A DNA stretch of 64,000 bases from Phaseolus vulgaris (Eukaryota; Streptophyta; Magnoliopsida; Fabales; Fabaceae): NCBI RefSeq assembly GCF_000499845.2, contig NC_023749.2, forward strand, positions 32,589,837 through 32,653,836, written 5' to 3'. Position numbers and translations under genes: made by a program. Positions within the stretch are counted from its first letter, which is position 1, and every line of letters starts with the position of its first letter. Shown in pieces: positions 33,920-46,115 of the stretch. The notes beneath the pieces were generated by a model, which saw only the letters and a program-made list of their open reading frames with translations, made no database searches and was not told the origin of the DNA.

Positions 33920-36900
33920 ATATTCAGAAACTATATTTTGTTAGATTTCAATATCTTCCCCGTACAGAATCATTTAGTTTGTTCTTTTTTAAGAACAAAT
34001 TAAACGGAGAAATGTACTTTCTTCAGTCAAATCTTGAAATAGGGTGGTTTTCAAATCTACATCAATGAAAATTGATTTTTGAAAGCAGTCCACGATTAAG
34101 GTATATAATTGATAAATCTTGTAATGGAAATTTTGTGCAAAAGAAATAGTCAAAATACCTAACTTCAAACAATACATTATTTGTTCTTAGAAGGAAACTG
34201 GCTTCAAATACTTTAAACGAAGTCAAGTTGAAGTTCTAAGAATAAATAAAAAATTTAAAAATCACTAAAACGTTAATTTTTTTTATATTCAAATTAATCG
34301 GCAGTATGAGTTGACATATTAGTGTCTTTGTTGAAAACTCAAACACTCACCGTTTCACCACAGAATATTGAATTATAATAATTAATGTGTTATTTGAATT
34401 GAAAGGAGAGTAAAAGAAGAAAATCAAACAAAAAATTAGAAACTGAGATTGCTTAAATTGAAGAAAAGATCCTGAAGAAACAAAAGAAAATAAGTTTTTT
34501 AATTGATTTTATTGATGTAATAGAAAAAAATTATATATATTTAAAAAATAATTTGTAAAGTAAATTTTTAAAAATAATTTGATATAAAAATAGTAATTAA
34601 AATATAAACTAAAATTAATTAAATAAAAATTATTTTACAGTATTTATTATGTTAATTAATTATACTTTTTGCGGAAATACTTCCATATTGCTAACAGAGT
34701 TTCTTATGCAAAATGTTTGTTTTACTCCTCTAGAAAGAGAAATTCCTGAAATAGTCAATGTTAAATTATAAAGAAACAAAAAAACTAGTCTTAATACAAA
34801 GTTCTCATTTTAAACTATTTATAAAAAGAGAAAATAAGAGAAAACTTTTATTGTTCTGGTTCTTAATGTTTTCTTTGATAAAAACTAGTCCTTCTTTTAA
34901 ACAGTTTTATTTTTTTTTAAAAAAAACTACAGTACTTATTTAACTTTTTGAAGAAAAAAAATGCTACCTAAAAGGAAATATTAGATTCTCGTTATTTAAA
35001 ACAAAATATTGAGTTAACTTCTCCCCAGAAAAGATTAAATCATAATATTTAAAAATAATTATTTTATAATTATATCTTATTGAAAAATATCTTCTACGTT
35101 ATATAGAATATTAAAAAATAAATAATATTGAGTATTCATTCTTTTAATCACTTTTTTTAAAAAAAAAATGCATATTAAGTGTAAAGGTAAGGTAGAAATG
35201 CTTTTTAATATTTGAAGTAAATAATCAAATTTTAAAATCCGTGTTCAGACTCTCACTAATTATTAACGATTTAGTAGTTATAATAATTCAAAGACATGAT
35301 TAAAGTTATTATACAATCTATTTTCTTTTCTAATTAGAAAACTTTATTAAAATTACCTTAAACCAAAAATTTGTTAAGACGTAGAATACATTTTTGAAAT
35401 TTTTTTAAGGATGTTTTTAGATTTTTAATGTAAAATCAAGTATTGAATTTGTATAATTGAATTTTAAATTATATATGTTTCAATTGATAAATAGTAAGCT
35501 AATTGAACTATTTAAAAGTAAAAAAGGATTTTATTAGTTGTATCTTTAAAAATAATTCAAGTTACTATACTAAAAAGTTTATAAATTATTCATAAATTTA
35601 AAAAATCGTTTAATTTTTTTTATAAACTTCAATATTTTAAGTGTGTTTAGGTCTTTAAATTTTATGGTATATTAAAAAAATAATAGTGAAAGTAATTTTT
35701 AAAATTTATATCTTTTTAAATTTTAAATGCACGTGCTAAATATTTTTCCCGACACTCCGACAAAACTGGTACCGTAGCCGGCCCTAAAACTTCATTCTCC
35801 CTGTTTGTAAGAAGCTAGATTGTCCAATAAAAAAGGGGAAATTACCCTTTTGTCCTACTTAACTAGTTAATCATAGATAAAATTTTGGACAGGGATGTAA
35901 ATAAAAATTAAACAGTTGTGAATTCAACTTCTTCTTTTTTTTCTTTTCATTTTTTATATATAAATGTTTTTAACCTTTTTTCTCATCTCTCTCTCTCAAA
36001 ATTTTCCATTTTTAAAATTGCTTCAAGATAAGTTTATGCAAATATATCTTTATGATACTCATTATTTCTTTAAATGTGATTGACATTTTTTTCTCCTAAA
36101 TATCTTGGATTGAATTAGAAATATAGATGGGAAAATAAATATGAGACATTGATATAAATAAAAGATTTTGATTGATGTCACTCTATATTTTTGTTGGAAT
36201 ATAAAACTATAAATTCAAGATTTTCAAGATAACATATCCATGAATTTATAAAATAAATTATCCACTTTAAAATCGATGGGGTAAACATTGATCTTTATGC
36301 TATAATTTAATCATTCATTAAAGAGTAACATCTGTAAATATTTTTATATAAAAAAAGTATCATTTACTAATTATTCAATAGTGGACTAATTTTTATCAAT
36401 ATAGTATTTCTCTAATTGTTTAAGATAAACATGTTTAAGTTTATAATGTTTAGGGAAAAAATTCCACTAGAATTTAAAAAGAAAGTTAACTCATCCATAA
36501 ATTAAAATTACGTATAAGATAATTTATATAAATTCTCTTATATAGTTCTTCCAATTTTTTTAAGCTTTTTATTTTTTTTGTTTATAGTCTCACCTACATA
36601 AAATCTTACTTGAATTCACTTTCTTTTAGATTTATGTGTTTTAATTTGGGTTTCAAATGACAACTAAGTAAGTTGCGAGTTGATACATTTGGAGAATATT
36701 AATGATAACAAAAAGTAAAAAAATATATATTATGAATTGACTGTAAACTAACCTTAAAAAATGAATTGATGTAAAAAATATTAGATTCCACCTTCCTTTC
36801 TTTTTACATGTTTAAGATTTTCACTTAATAAACTTTAAATCTAAATTGAGCTTATAGTATAATTTAATTTTAAAAAAAAATAACTTTATCAAAATATATA

Positions 36901-38148
36901 AATTTTTTAAAATTAGAAAAATAGATAAATCATACAATTTCAAAATAAAATGTCACACTTTCAAAAATATGACTTCTAAACTAAAAATAAAAGTCGTGTT
37001 TTGATTACACAGTTTGAAATTTTTATACTTTAATTCTAATAAAATTTTATATTTAACGTTCTACTTTTATTATTGAATTTTTTAATAATATTACTTAATA
37101 TACTAGTTATCTTATTTTTTATTATCTAGAGTACCCTAAACATTAAATCATTCTTATATTAAATCAGCATTATTTGAAGATTACTTGTAAAAGTTATTTT
37201 AAGATACATATTTTTATCAAATTAGTATAACTTTGTAGGTTAACTTTTAAAACAAATAAAATTTTAAAAAATTATCAATATTTCATATAATCATATTTTA
37301 ATTAATAACAATTTTAATTGTAAACTAAAGTGTAAATTGAATACTGATTACACTAAAATTGTATTATTTTGGTACAGAGTTCAACTACACTATAGTCATA
37401 CCATGACATTTGACACAATTTATTATTTTTAAAAAAATTTAAAATTTTTATTAATTAATATGAATTTATTTTATTTTGGTAAAAAAATCTCCAAAATATT
37501 CCGAAAATCCTTATCAAAATGAAAATGTGTATTTTACGGCATCTTTATAGCATCAAGAACAAAAAAATCCTAAAATTTTCAAGAAAGTAACAAAGTACCC
37601 TTCCTTAACCACAAATTTCAATGCTCTTAACCTCTCTTCCTTGGGAATAGTGACATTGAGAACCTCATTTTCTATAGAAACCTTCACTTTATCCACTTTT
37701 ACATTCTCTCATCAACTTCCCACCATGCCACGTTCATTCTTATTTTTCTTTTCAACATTCCTCTCTCCCCTTATCTTAAGAACCTTATGTTTCTTATGTT
37801 ATCAAATGTATATCTGCATTAACAATACCAATTCTTAAAAGATAAAATAAAACTAAATTAAAAATAAAAGTTGCATATTGAACATACAACTTTTTCAAGA
37901 ATAAAAAAAATAAAATTAAGTAATTAACATATAATTTTTATTTTAGTATAAAAGTTGTATTTTGAAAGTACAACCTTTTTTTAGATTCATGTTTAACATG
38001 ACTTATTTATTTTTGTAATTTTAAAAAAATATATATATATTTTAATAAATTTTAGAAAATATCTTATTTTTGTAAAAAAGTGTTACATATTTTTTTATTC
38101 AGAAGTACGTATAAACTATTATAACACGAAACCAACTTTTCATATTAA
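33920..38148. other. Long AT-rich intergenic block, no gene seen
   Basis: About 4.2 kb of very AT-rich sequence. The short frame at 37641-37838 is Ser/Phe-rich without a domain. Nothing has recognisable LTR ends, terminal inverted repeats or coding bias. A slightly GC-richer patch around 35750-35850 is unexplained. Confidence 0.45.
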
Positions 38149-38560
38149 AAGAAAATCATTAAATTAAAAATCAATTTAAAAAAAATAATTAATTGTTATA
38201 TTAACTAAATTAGATACTATTTTAGAGACTAAAAAAATTATTAATTTTTATTATTGATAAATAGTTTCTAAATTGATATCTAATTAGCTACCAAAGTTTT
38301 AACTACCAAATATTTAGATTATAGATTTGATAGAAAAAACATTGGTAGTTAATTGGATACCAATTTAAAAACTATTTTTCAATAATAGAAACTAATTTAG
38401 AAACCAATAAATTTTTTAGTCTCTAAAATAATATTTAATTTAGTCAATATAACAACTAATTTTTTTTTTATCTCTAAAATAATATTTAATTTAGTTAATA
38501 TAGCAACTAATTATTTTTAGTCTTTAAAATTGGTTTTTATTTAATAATTTTGTAGTAGTG
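38149..38560. mobile_element. Degraded palindromic MITE related to the one at 1087
   Basis: It shares many words with the 1087-1468 element (TTAGAGACTAAAAAA, ATAGTTTCTAAATTG, TAATTAGCTACCAAAG, TTGGTAGTTAATTGG) and the same inverted layout. Its right end is TTTTGTAGTAGTG, a damaged CACTA-type terminus. An extra copy of TCTCTAAAATAATATTTAAT near 38410-38490 suggests an internal duplication. The left end is too decayed to place exactly. Confidence 0.7.
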
Positions 38561-38561
38561 C

Positions 38562-40670
38562 TTAATAACAACAAAATAACTGCATTTTATAAAATAACTC
38601 TTAAATTAGCTTTTCAATACTTAGAGTATTTTTAATTACTTTTTTCATCTGTTATTTGAGAACTAGAAAACATCATTTTACTCTTAAATGTCAAAAGTAA
38701 CTTGAGCTTAATATAAAAAGTAACTTGATCCTCGTTGGGGCGTTTGAGTTATGATTATTTTGCTATTAAATATTTTACTTAAGATTAGAATAAGTTAGTT
38801 TTATTTGTTTTACCTTCCATATTTGTTGGATTTCATTTGAAGTTTTATTATGATTGGATTTTCTTGACCTGGTCATACTTATTTAACGTGAACATGTATT
38901 TTGAACTCTATTGTTATAAAAGGATACATATTTCTATCAACAATCATACTATTCTTCTTTTTCATTATTTGATTATTAAAATATACATTATTAATGATAT
39001 TTGATGAACGTTAGGTTTTCAATATAAAATTAAGTTTCTCTTAATGTAATATAGTGTCAACTTACATCAGTCTAGAGACAACATGACATGCTAAACTTAT
39101 TGTATGTATTCTTTCTTTCATAAATTGATAGGAGGAAATTGGAATTGAAATCAAAATCAAAATCAAAATGTAAAATGAACTAAAAAGTAAAGCAGAGTGA
39201 AACTAGATTGTCTATAGACGATCGTTTAATGAACCCTCTAATAACACTCGAGAATGTAAAGAGTAAAATTGATGACAGAATGTTAAAAACATGAAAGTAA
39301 ATTGCAATATAGACTAAAGACAAGAGAAATGAAACAAGAACAATGAATTACAACTATTAGACTGTCTAGTATGCAGTCGCTTGCTAGATCGTCTAACAGT
39401 TTTTATGTAGAAAGTAAAATGACTTATGCAAAAAAAGGTCTACATACAACAGTTAGACCGTCTAGTCATCAATCACTTACTAGGCCGTCTAATGGTTCTA
39501 CGAAGAGAGAATGAGAAAGAAAGAGAGCGAGAGCATTAAAATTAAATTGAAGAAAAGTAAAAAACAAAAACTTAAATTGTGAGAACTGTAAATGACTAAA
39601 ACATAAAGTGCAAAAATAAATTGCAAGGAATGTAATGGAAAGAAAAGTAAAGTGTAAAGACGTAAAATAGAGCATTGCAGAAATGTAAATTGCAATTGAA
39701 TTAAACTGAAATCAAAATGAACAAAACTTGTAATCTGAAAATATAAAGTGTTGAAACTTAAACGAATGAAAATTGAGCAAATTGAAAACAAGAAAAACAA
39801 AAGTACTAGAATGAAAAGCAGGGACTAGAAATCATGGTTAGTAATCTTCAATTTGCAAGAGACCCAAATTTGAAATATTTGTTACTGAAGAAAACACAAC
39901 TATCAGTTTGTATCTTCTTAAAAAACTTCTTTCAATCGAAAATAGAGTTTTGAAAAGATTTTGACGAAGAAAACACTAAAACTGAGTATCCTTATATATT
40001 TTTTATTCGTTATTACCCAATTCTATAACTAAATTTAACTTGAATGATAAAATGCATAATGTAAATAGTAAAGAGAGGAAGAATCACAAGAGAAAACAGA
40101 GAAGAAAAATGAAGAACTCGTATAGAGCTAGAAACAACAAAAAATTATTAATAAAAAATGGAAAATAAAAATAAATTATCCTACTATCGCGCTTAATTGT
40201 CTATACTACTTGCTATCTAAATCTTCTATCAAGGATTCCTTAAGCTACTCTCTATTTATAAAGTTTCAAAGCTTAACAAATCAAAGGACCTTGGTTCCAA
40301 CTAAAATAAGGCAAACAAAATCAGTTTTAAAAACTAACTAAACTAACTTCAGCTTCTTCTTTAAGCGCTTTGTTGACTGTCTAGTGCCAATTGTCCAAGG
40401 ACCATTGACCATCTATTATCTGTTTTGAATACTTTTGCTCTTTAAACTTTGCTTTTCTACTTTTCATAGTATAAATGTCTTCCTTCACGCTTCTAAGGTC
40501 AAAGTTCAGTTCGAAAAATGTTCCTACAGTTGATCAAAGCACGTGTTAGATGGTTCGAGCAACATATAAAAAAATGCAAATCTAATTTAAAAATTGAAAA
40601 TAAGAACAAAAGAAACCTAAAGGAAACGCAATTAGACTAGAAAATTATGAGAAAATCGAGAGTTATCAAT
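38562..40670. other. Intergenic, A-rich strand with GTCTAG repeats
   Basis: No gene. From about 39120 to 40160 the plus strand is strongly purine-rich (runs such as GAAATCAAAATCAAAATC). Within it, a block with GACYGTCTAGT followed about 20 bases later by a GYCGTCTAAYRG word occurs twice (about 39345-39410 and 39443-39505). It resembles untranslated retrotransposon DNA, but no ends were found. The gypsy element is inserted at its right edge. Confidence 0.45.
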
Positions 40671-40675
40671 AGTAT

Positions 40676-41624
40676 TGTACCGACCAGGTAGTCGGGAGTG
40701 ATGACGTGGCAGCAAGTGGTAATATAGGTGTGTTGAACGGAACACCTGGCTGACGGAAGGGAAGGACATCGAGAAGTTCGTGTAGTCGCCAATCGTTAAG
40801 TTGGCGTGCTCCGACCTTTAGCATATCTAAACCGGCGGTCACCAGGCTTGTGTTGTAGTCGCTGTATGCGAGCTTAGGCGACCGAGTGATCAGAAATCGC
40901 CGAGAGGGGGACATCGCCAAAAGATCAGGAAAGCTTGTTCAAGGCTTTCAAAGGGCACGAGTACGAAGGATGGAGTTATCAGATGATCATTCCCTAGCCA
41001 GAGGTTGAGGCCAGGGAACAGTTTACCAGAACATGCACGATGAGCAAGTAATGCAGATCGTGATAGCGGCAGGCGAGACCACAGAGAAGGTGCGCATGGT
41101 GACACCCCGTGCTCGCCACTAGAAGAAGATCGCGCTCCAAGGCAGCTATGCACCGAGTTGCTCCTCACCTGAGTAACTTAGTTAAACAGCCTGAAGAGTA
41201 GAAGTGGCGCTCAAGCAGAAGACGTTCCAGATGGTGACACGTGTACAGCTGGATGCGAGCCACGTGTCCAGAGGTGTAACCGTCAGGAGAGAGAAAATGC
41301 ACAGGTATATAAGGAACTCTTAACAGATTCTGAGGTACGCGCGTTCAGAACACTTCTTTACGCTTTGAGAATACTTGAGTACGCTGAGAGAGTTTTTGCA
41401 CGGTTCCTTGAGTTTCTAGCTTTTCTCTCTTAGAGTTTTGGTGATTCCGTCACTGACTTGAGCGTCGGAGCGCGATCGGCCGCTGCGACGCCACTCTGTC
41501 TTTTGCAGGTTCTTGAGGAGAATCGAGGTGTGAAGGACGGAAGCTAGCGTGGTGCAAAGTCGATCCAGAGGAAGATACCTTTGACGTGGCAAGGCTTTTG
41601 TGCTCTGGTCAATCGACAGGATCA
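40676..41624 (+). repeat. 5' LTR of the Tat gypsy element
   Basis: 949 bp, TGTACC...GATCA. It is the same length as the 3' LTR with no indel between them. Short open frames inside it are LTR sequence, not genes. Confidence 0.95.
41306..41313 (+). promoter_or_regulatory. LTR TATA box
   Basis: TATATAAG follows CACAGG in the 5' LTR and is repeated at 52907-52914 in the 3' LTR. It is followed by about 300 bp of R/U5 before gag, a normal layout for an LTR promoter. Confidence 0.65.
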
Positions 41625-41626
41625 TC

Positions 41627-41644
41627 AGGCGCCCACCGTGGGGC
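41627..41644 (+). other. Primer-binding site, tRNA-Lys type
   Basis: GGCGCCCACCGTGGGGC starts a few bases after the LTR. It differs at one base from the familiar tRNA-Lys primer-binding sequence. The base that should be T at its first position is A here. The tRNA assignment is from memory. Confidence 0.55.
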
Positions 41645-42125
41645 CGTGTAAAACCTGTTCCCATCCACAGTGTGAGTTCTTGAAGTTTCTGTAGTTTCTG
41701 TGTGGTTGTGTGCTGGTGCAACCATTTTTCACCGTTCGTTCGAGCTTTTGTTTGGTGAATTCGAGTTTTCCGCCGTTCGCTTGGGTTTTAATCGATAGTC
41801 TGAAGTTTTCCACCGTTCGTTCGAGCTTCCGATCGAATTCTTGAAGTTTCTTGCTGTTTGCATTGTTTTCAATCGGTTGATTCGAAGTTTTACCGTTCGT
41901 TCGTGTTTCTGATTGGTGAATCGGGAGTTTTGCTGGAGAAGTGGTAGGTTCGTGGTGCGATTGCAAGTTTTTGTGAAGGTTTCGACGTCCGAATCTATCG
42001 GCGTGCTGTTGCAGTTGCGTTTTTGGAAGTTCTTGGGAGTTTGAGAGTTTTTGACCGATTGATTGCTGGATCGATCGTTTGCTGGGGAAGGTTTTGTTCG
42101 TTGAAGTTTGGTCTGCTGAGTTTTC

Positions 42126-43886
42126 ATGAGAAAGATGAGAAGCAACCGTTCAAGTCCCGTTGTGCCAGTTGCTGCAGAAGGCGCCATGACCATGGCACAG
42201 ATGATGGAGATCATGCGTGTGCTGCAGGCAAATGTGGAGGCATCGCGCATAGAGCAAGCGAAGATGCACGAAGACCTGGTCGCCTCTCAGGCCAGGAATG
42301 AAGAGCTCAGCAAGGTAACTGAGGAGTTGCGTCAAGCTCTTCAGGAGCAGAGAGGACGCCCAGTTGTTGAAGAGGTCGCGCCGTCGTCGCCACCGCGCGT
42401 TTTCCCAATGCCGTTTGCACAGGCGATCACAGACACGCCTATCCCTACGAGCGTAGTACCTGTGAAAGCTTCTTTCACCGGCGTGGAGGACCCTGAGGCA
42501 CATCTCACTACGTTCCACACGCAGATGATGCTGTCAGGAGGCTCGGATGCTGTATATTGCAAGATGTTTGTGAGCACGCTCCAGGGAACAGCGCTGGAAT
42601 GGTTTGTGAGGTTGCCTACAGGTCACATAACCAATTTCCAGCAGTTTTCGAAGCTCTTTGTCGAGCAGTACATTGTGAACAAGGCGCCACCTAGGGTGTC
42701 TTATGACCCGTTCGACATAAGGCAGTACCAGGGAGAGTCCCTCAGGGACTACTTGGATCGCTTTGGAGCACAGATGGTCCGCTCGCCTGCCAAAGACGAG
42801 GAGATGCTGGTATACGCCTTCAAAAAGGGCGTGCTGTCGGGACCTTTCTGTGAGGCGCTGATTAGAGTTCACCCCGCCACGTTTGCTGAGGTTAGGCGAC
42901 TTGTGGTAGCCCACATCGCCGATGAGAGTGAGGTCGCCGAGAAGAGGGGGAGTGTGGTCCCTGCTAGGCCACGAGCCCAGACTAGGATCCAGCCGTAGAG
43001 GATGCTGGAGACGATGGCGGCCAAGAAGGATCAAAGGACTCGCCATCCTTATGATCCGAGGAAGGGAAGGGGCCCAGGACACCCCAGGGAGTATAATCGC
43101 CCACCAAAGTACAAGTTTGTCATGGGGTTGGCAGACCTGATCGCCATTCCCAACATAGCAGCCAGGCTTAAGGCGCCTGAGAAAGTGGGCGACAAAGTGT
43201 TAGGACCAAAACCAAACGCCTGGTGTGAGTTCCACCAGAGTTTTGGTCACACTGTTGATTCGTGTTTGGCCCTGGGATACCAGCTCGACGATCTGGTCAA
43301 GAGCGGTTTTTTGAACGATTACCTGCTGGACAAGAGGACGGGAGGTGCGTCGAGCTCCCAGCTGGCGAATGGTGAGGCTCAGCAACATGAGATGCCCACC
43401 CATGGCGAGATCCACACCATCGCTGGAGGTTTCTCGGGTGGTGGATGCACTGCATCACAGAGGAAGAAATACGCAAGATCTGTGATGACGGTGGATATGT
43501 TCGAGGATCACTCGCCAGATGTGGACATCATGTTCACAAAGGAAGATCTTAGGGACGTTGTGCCTCACGAAAATGATCCCATAGTCATCTCGCTTGTCAC
43601 GACGGGAAGGAAAGTCCACCGGGTACTGGGGGACCAAGGAAGCTCGGCGGATGTAATGTTCTGGCCGACTTTCACACAGTTGCAACTACCCCTTGACCAG
43701 CTAAGACCCTATGGAGGGTGCTTGTATGGGTTCGCTGGCGATCAGGTGGAGGTCAGGGGGTACATCGAGCTAAGAACAACGTTCACGAATGAGGTGGCCT
43801 CGAGGATGGAGAAAATCAAGTACCTCGTTGTGAATGTCCCCTCAGCATATAACATTTGTTGGGGAGACCAACCCTCAACAGAATAG
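42126..43886 (+). pseudogene. gypsy gag and protease remnant
   Basis: The frame opens MRKMRSNRSS about 500 bp after the LTR. A coiled-coil-like stretch (about residues 20-75) is followed by the retrotransposon gag domain with FTGVEDPEAHLTTFHTQM, GTALEWFVRLP and YQGESLRDYLDRF. An in-frame TAG at 42996-42998 ends the first part, and the frame then continues unchanged. Further on is an aspartic protease-like motif, DQGSSADVMF (about 43630-43660). A one-base loss near 43855 shifts the reading and ends this frame at 43886. No CCHC zinc knuckle was seen. Confidence 0.85.
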
Positions 43887-46054
43887 GAGCTGTGCCCTCA
43901 ACTAGGCACATGAAGGTTAAGTTACCATCGATGGAGGAGGTGGTGATCACCATCAGGTCTGACCAGAAGGAGGCGAAGAAATGTTATGAGAATAGCCTCA
44001 AGAATAAGAGGTCAGTAAGTTACATCACCACGACGCCGCCTCTTGGTGTGAAGCCCAAGCCAACATAATGGCGAGTTGTTGATGCGGCGATGGAGGTGGC
44101 CGCCGGAGGCGATGTCACCATGGTGGATGCTGAGGTTGAGGGAGAGAGCGCCAGACGGGAAGAAGAAGTGAGGAACCGCACAGAGGAAATGAGGGAGTCG
44201 GGAATCGCCAGGGCGGTGATCGCCAGGGAAGCCAGACCCAAACCCGTCGAGGAGTGGCTCGAAAGGGAGATCGGGGTAAAGGTCTTCAAGCTGGGAAGAT
44301 CCTTGGAGGCTGAGCTCCAAGACCAGATCGCCAAGGTGATAGAACGACATCTGGATGCTTTTGCATGGTCTGCTTCAGACATGCCGGGAATTGACCCCGA
44401 TTTCTTGTGTCACCATTTGGCAATGGACACACAAGTTAGACCAGTGCGGCAGAGAAGAAGGAAGTTTAACGAGGAGAGGAGGCAGGCGATTAGGGATGAA
44501 ACACAGAAGCTCCTCGCCGCAGGCCATATCAGGGAGGTCCAGTACCCTGAGTGGTTGGCTAATGTCGTGCTGGTGAAGAAGAGCAATGGGAAGTGGCGCA
44601 TGTGCGTCGACTTCACTGACCTGAACAAGGCTTGCCCGAAGGATTCGTATCCTTTGCCAAGCATAGATGCCCTGGTCGACAGTGCAGCAGGGTGCAAGTT
44701 GCTGAGTTTTCTGGACGCCTTCTCGGGGTATAATCAGATAAAGATGCATCCTATGGATGAAGAGAAAACTGCCTTCATGACTGAGAGGTCGTGCTACTGT
44801 TACAAGGTGATGCCCTTTGGGCTGAAAAATGCGGGGGCCACGTACCAAAGATTGATGGATAAGGTACTTGCACCGATGCTGGGAAGGAATGTGCAAGCGT
44901 ACGTAGACGATATGGTCGTGACCTCGCTAGAAAAAAGCAAGCACGTCTCGAATCTGGAGGAGTTGTTCACCACAATCGCCAAGTTCAGATTGAAGCTGAA
45001 CCTCGAGAAGTGCATTTTCGGCGTGGAGGCAGGGAAGTTCTTGGGATTCCTCTTAACTGAAAGAGGAATAGAGGCAAATCCTGATAAGTGTGTTGGCATA
45101 TTGGCGATGAGGAGCCCGACTACCGTGAAGGAGGTGCAGCAACTTACAGGTCGAATGGCCGCCCTGTCTCGTTTCGTATCAGCTAGCTGAGAGAAAGGCC
45201 ATCCGTACTTCCAATGTTTAAAGCGAAACAACAAGTTTGTCTGGTCGAAGGAGTGTGAAGAAGCCTTCGTGAAGCTTAAAGAGTATTTGGCGAGCCCGCC
45301 GGTTTTGTGCAAACCCTTAGTAGGAACCCCTCTCAGGTTGTATTTTGCTGTGATTGAGAGGACGGTGAGTGCGGTGCTCGCCCAAGATCAAGACCAGGCT
45401 CAGAAGCCTATTTATTTTGTCAGCAAGGTGTTGCAAGGCCCGGAGGTGAGGTATCAGGCCTTGGAGAAAGCTGCACTGGCTGTAGTATTTTCGGTGAGGA
45501 GGTTGCGCCACTATTTTCACAATTTTACAGTGTTGGTGATGACCGACTTGCCCATCCAGAAAGTCCTGAAGAAGCCTGATGTAGCTGGGAGAATGGTGAA
45601 GTGGGCGGTAGAGCTGTCGGAGTTCGACATCAAGTATGAGCCCCGAGGTCCGATCAAGGGGCAGATTTTCGCTGATTTTGTGGACGAGCTCTCGCCAGAA
45701 GCAGCACGGGTTGAAGGGGATGATTTTCGTTGGGTGCTCTCAGTGGACGGATCGTCAAACCAGCAGGGTAGCGGTGCTGGAGTCATTCTAGAAGGGCCCA
45801 ACGGCGTGCTGATAGAACAGTCCCTGAGGTTTGCCTTCAAGGCCAGCAACAATCAAGCAGAATATGAAGCGTTGATCGCCGGAATCTTGCTGGCCAAGGA
45901 GATGGGGGCTAGGGTGCTGATGGCCAAGAGTGACACGGGGCAAGTAACAGGCGAGTTCCAGGCCAAGGATCCACAAATGGCGGCTTACTTGGAGTATGTG
46001 CAGGAGTTGAAGAGTTCCTTTGTCTCATTTGAAGTAGTACATGTGCCCAGATAG
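43856..46054 (+). pseudogene. gypsy reverse transcriptase and RNase H remnant
   Basis: This runs in the frame next to gag. RT has WLANVVLVKKSNGKWRMCVD, LPSIDALVDSAAG, MPFGLKNAGATYQRLMDK and the catalytic YVDDMVV. The first RNase H follows at about 45270-45620 (LRLYFAVIERTVSAVLAQ). In-frame stops lie at 44066-44068, 45188-45190 and 46052-46054. Apart from these the polymerase region is well preserved and its key aspartates are present. Confidence 0.92.
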
Positions 46055-46115
46055 CAGAATGCCCGAGCAGACTTGCTAGCCAAGCTCGCCAGTTCGGGCA
46101 AGGGGGGTAGGCAGA
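45725..46115 (+). pseudogene. Second (archaeal-like) RNase H domain
   Basis: RWVLSVDGSSNQQGSGAGV, ASNNQAEYEALIAG and KSDTGQVTGEFQ keep the D...E...D pattern of RNase H1-type enzymes, and ARADLLAKLAS closes the domain after the TAG at 46052-46054. A second RNase H downstream of the usual one is the defining trait of the Tat lineage. It is split by that stop. Confidence 0.85.

Noticed and set aside
40666..41168. Minus-strand frames of 84-92 residues at the gypsy ends (also 52231-52769)
   Set aside because: They repeat in both LTRs and are LTR sequence read in reverse, without any domain.
41416..42250. Minus-strand frames of 101-173 residues near the gypsy 5' end
   Set aside because: They overlap the LTR end, primer-binding site and gag leader; composition is low complexity and no splice sites support them.
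44012..45312. Several minus-strand frames opposite RT
   Set aside because: They are shadows of the strongly conserved plus-strand RT domain.
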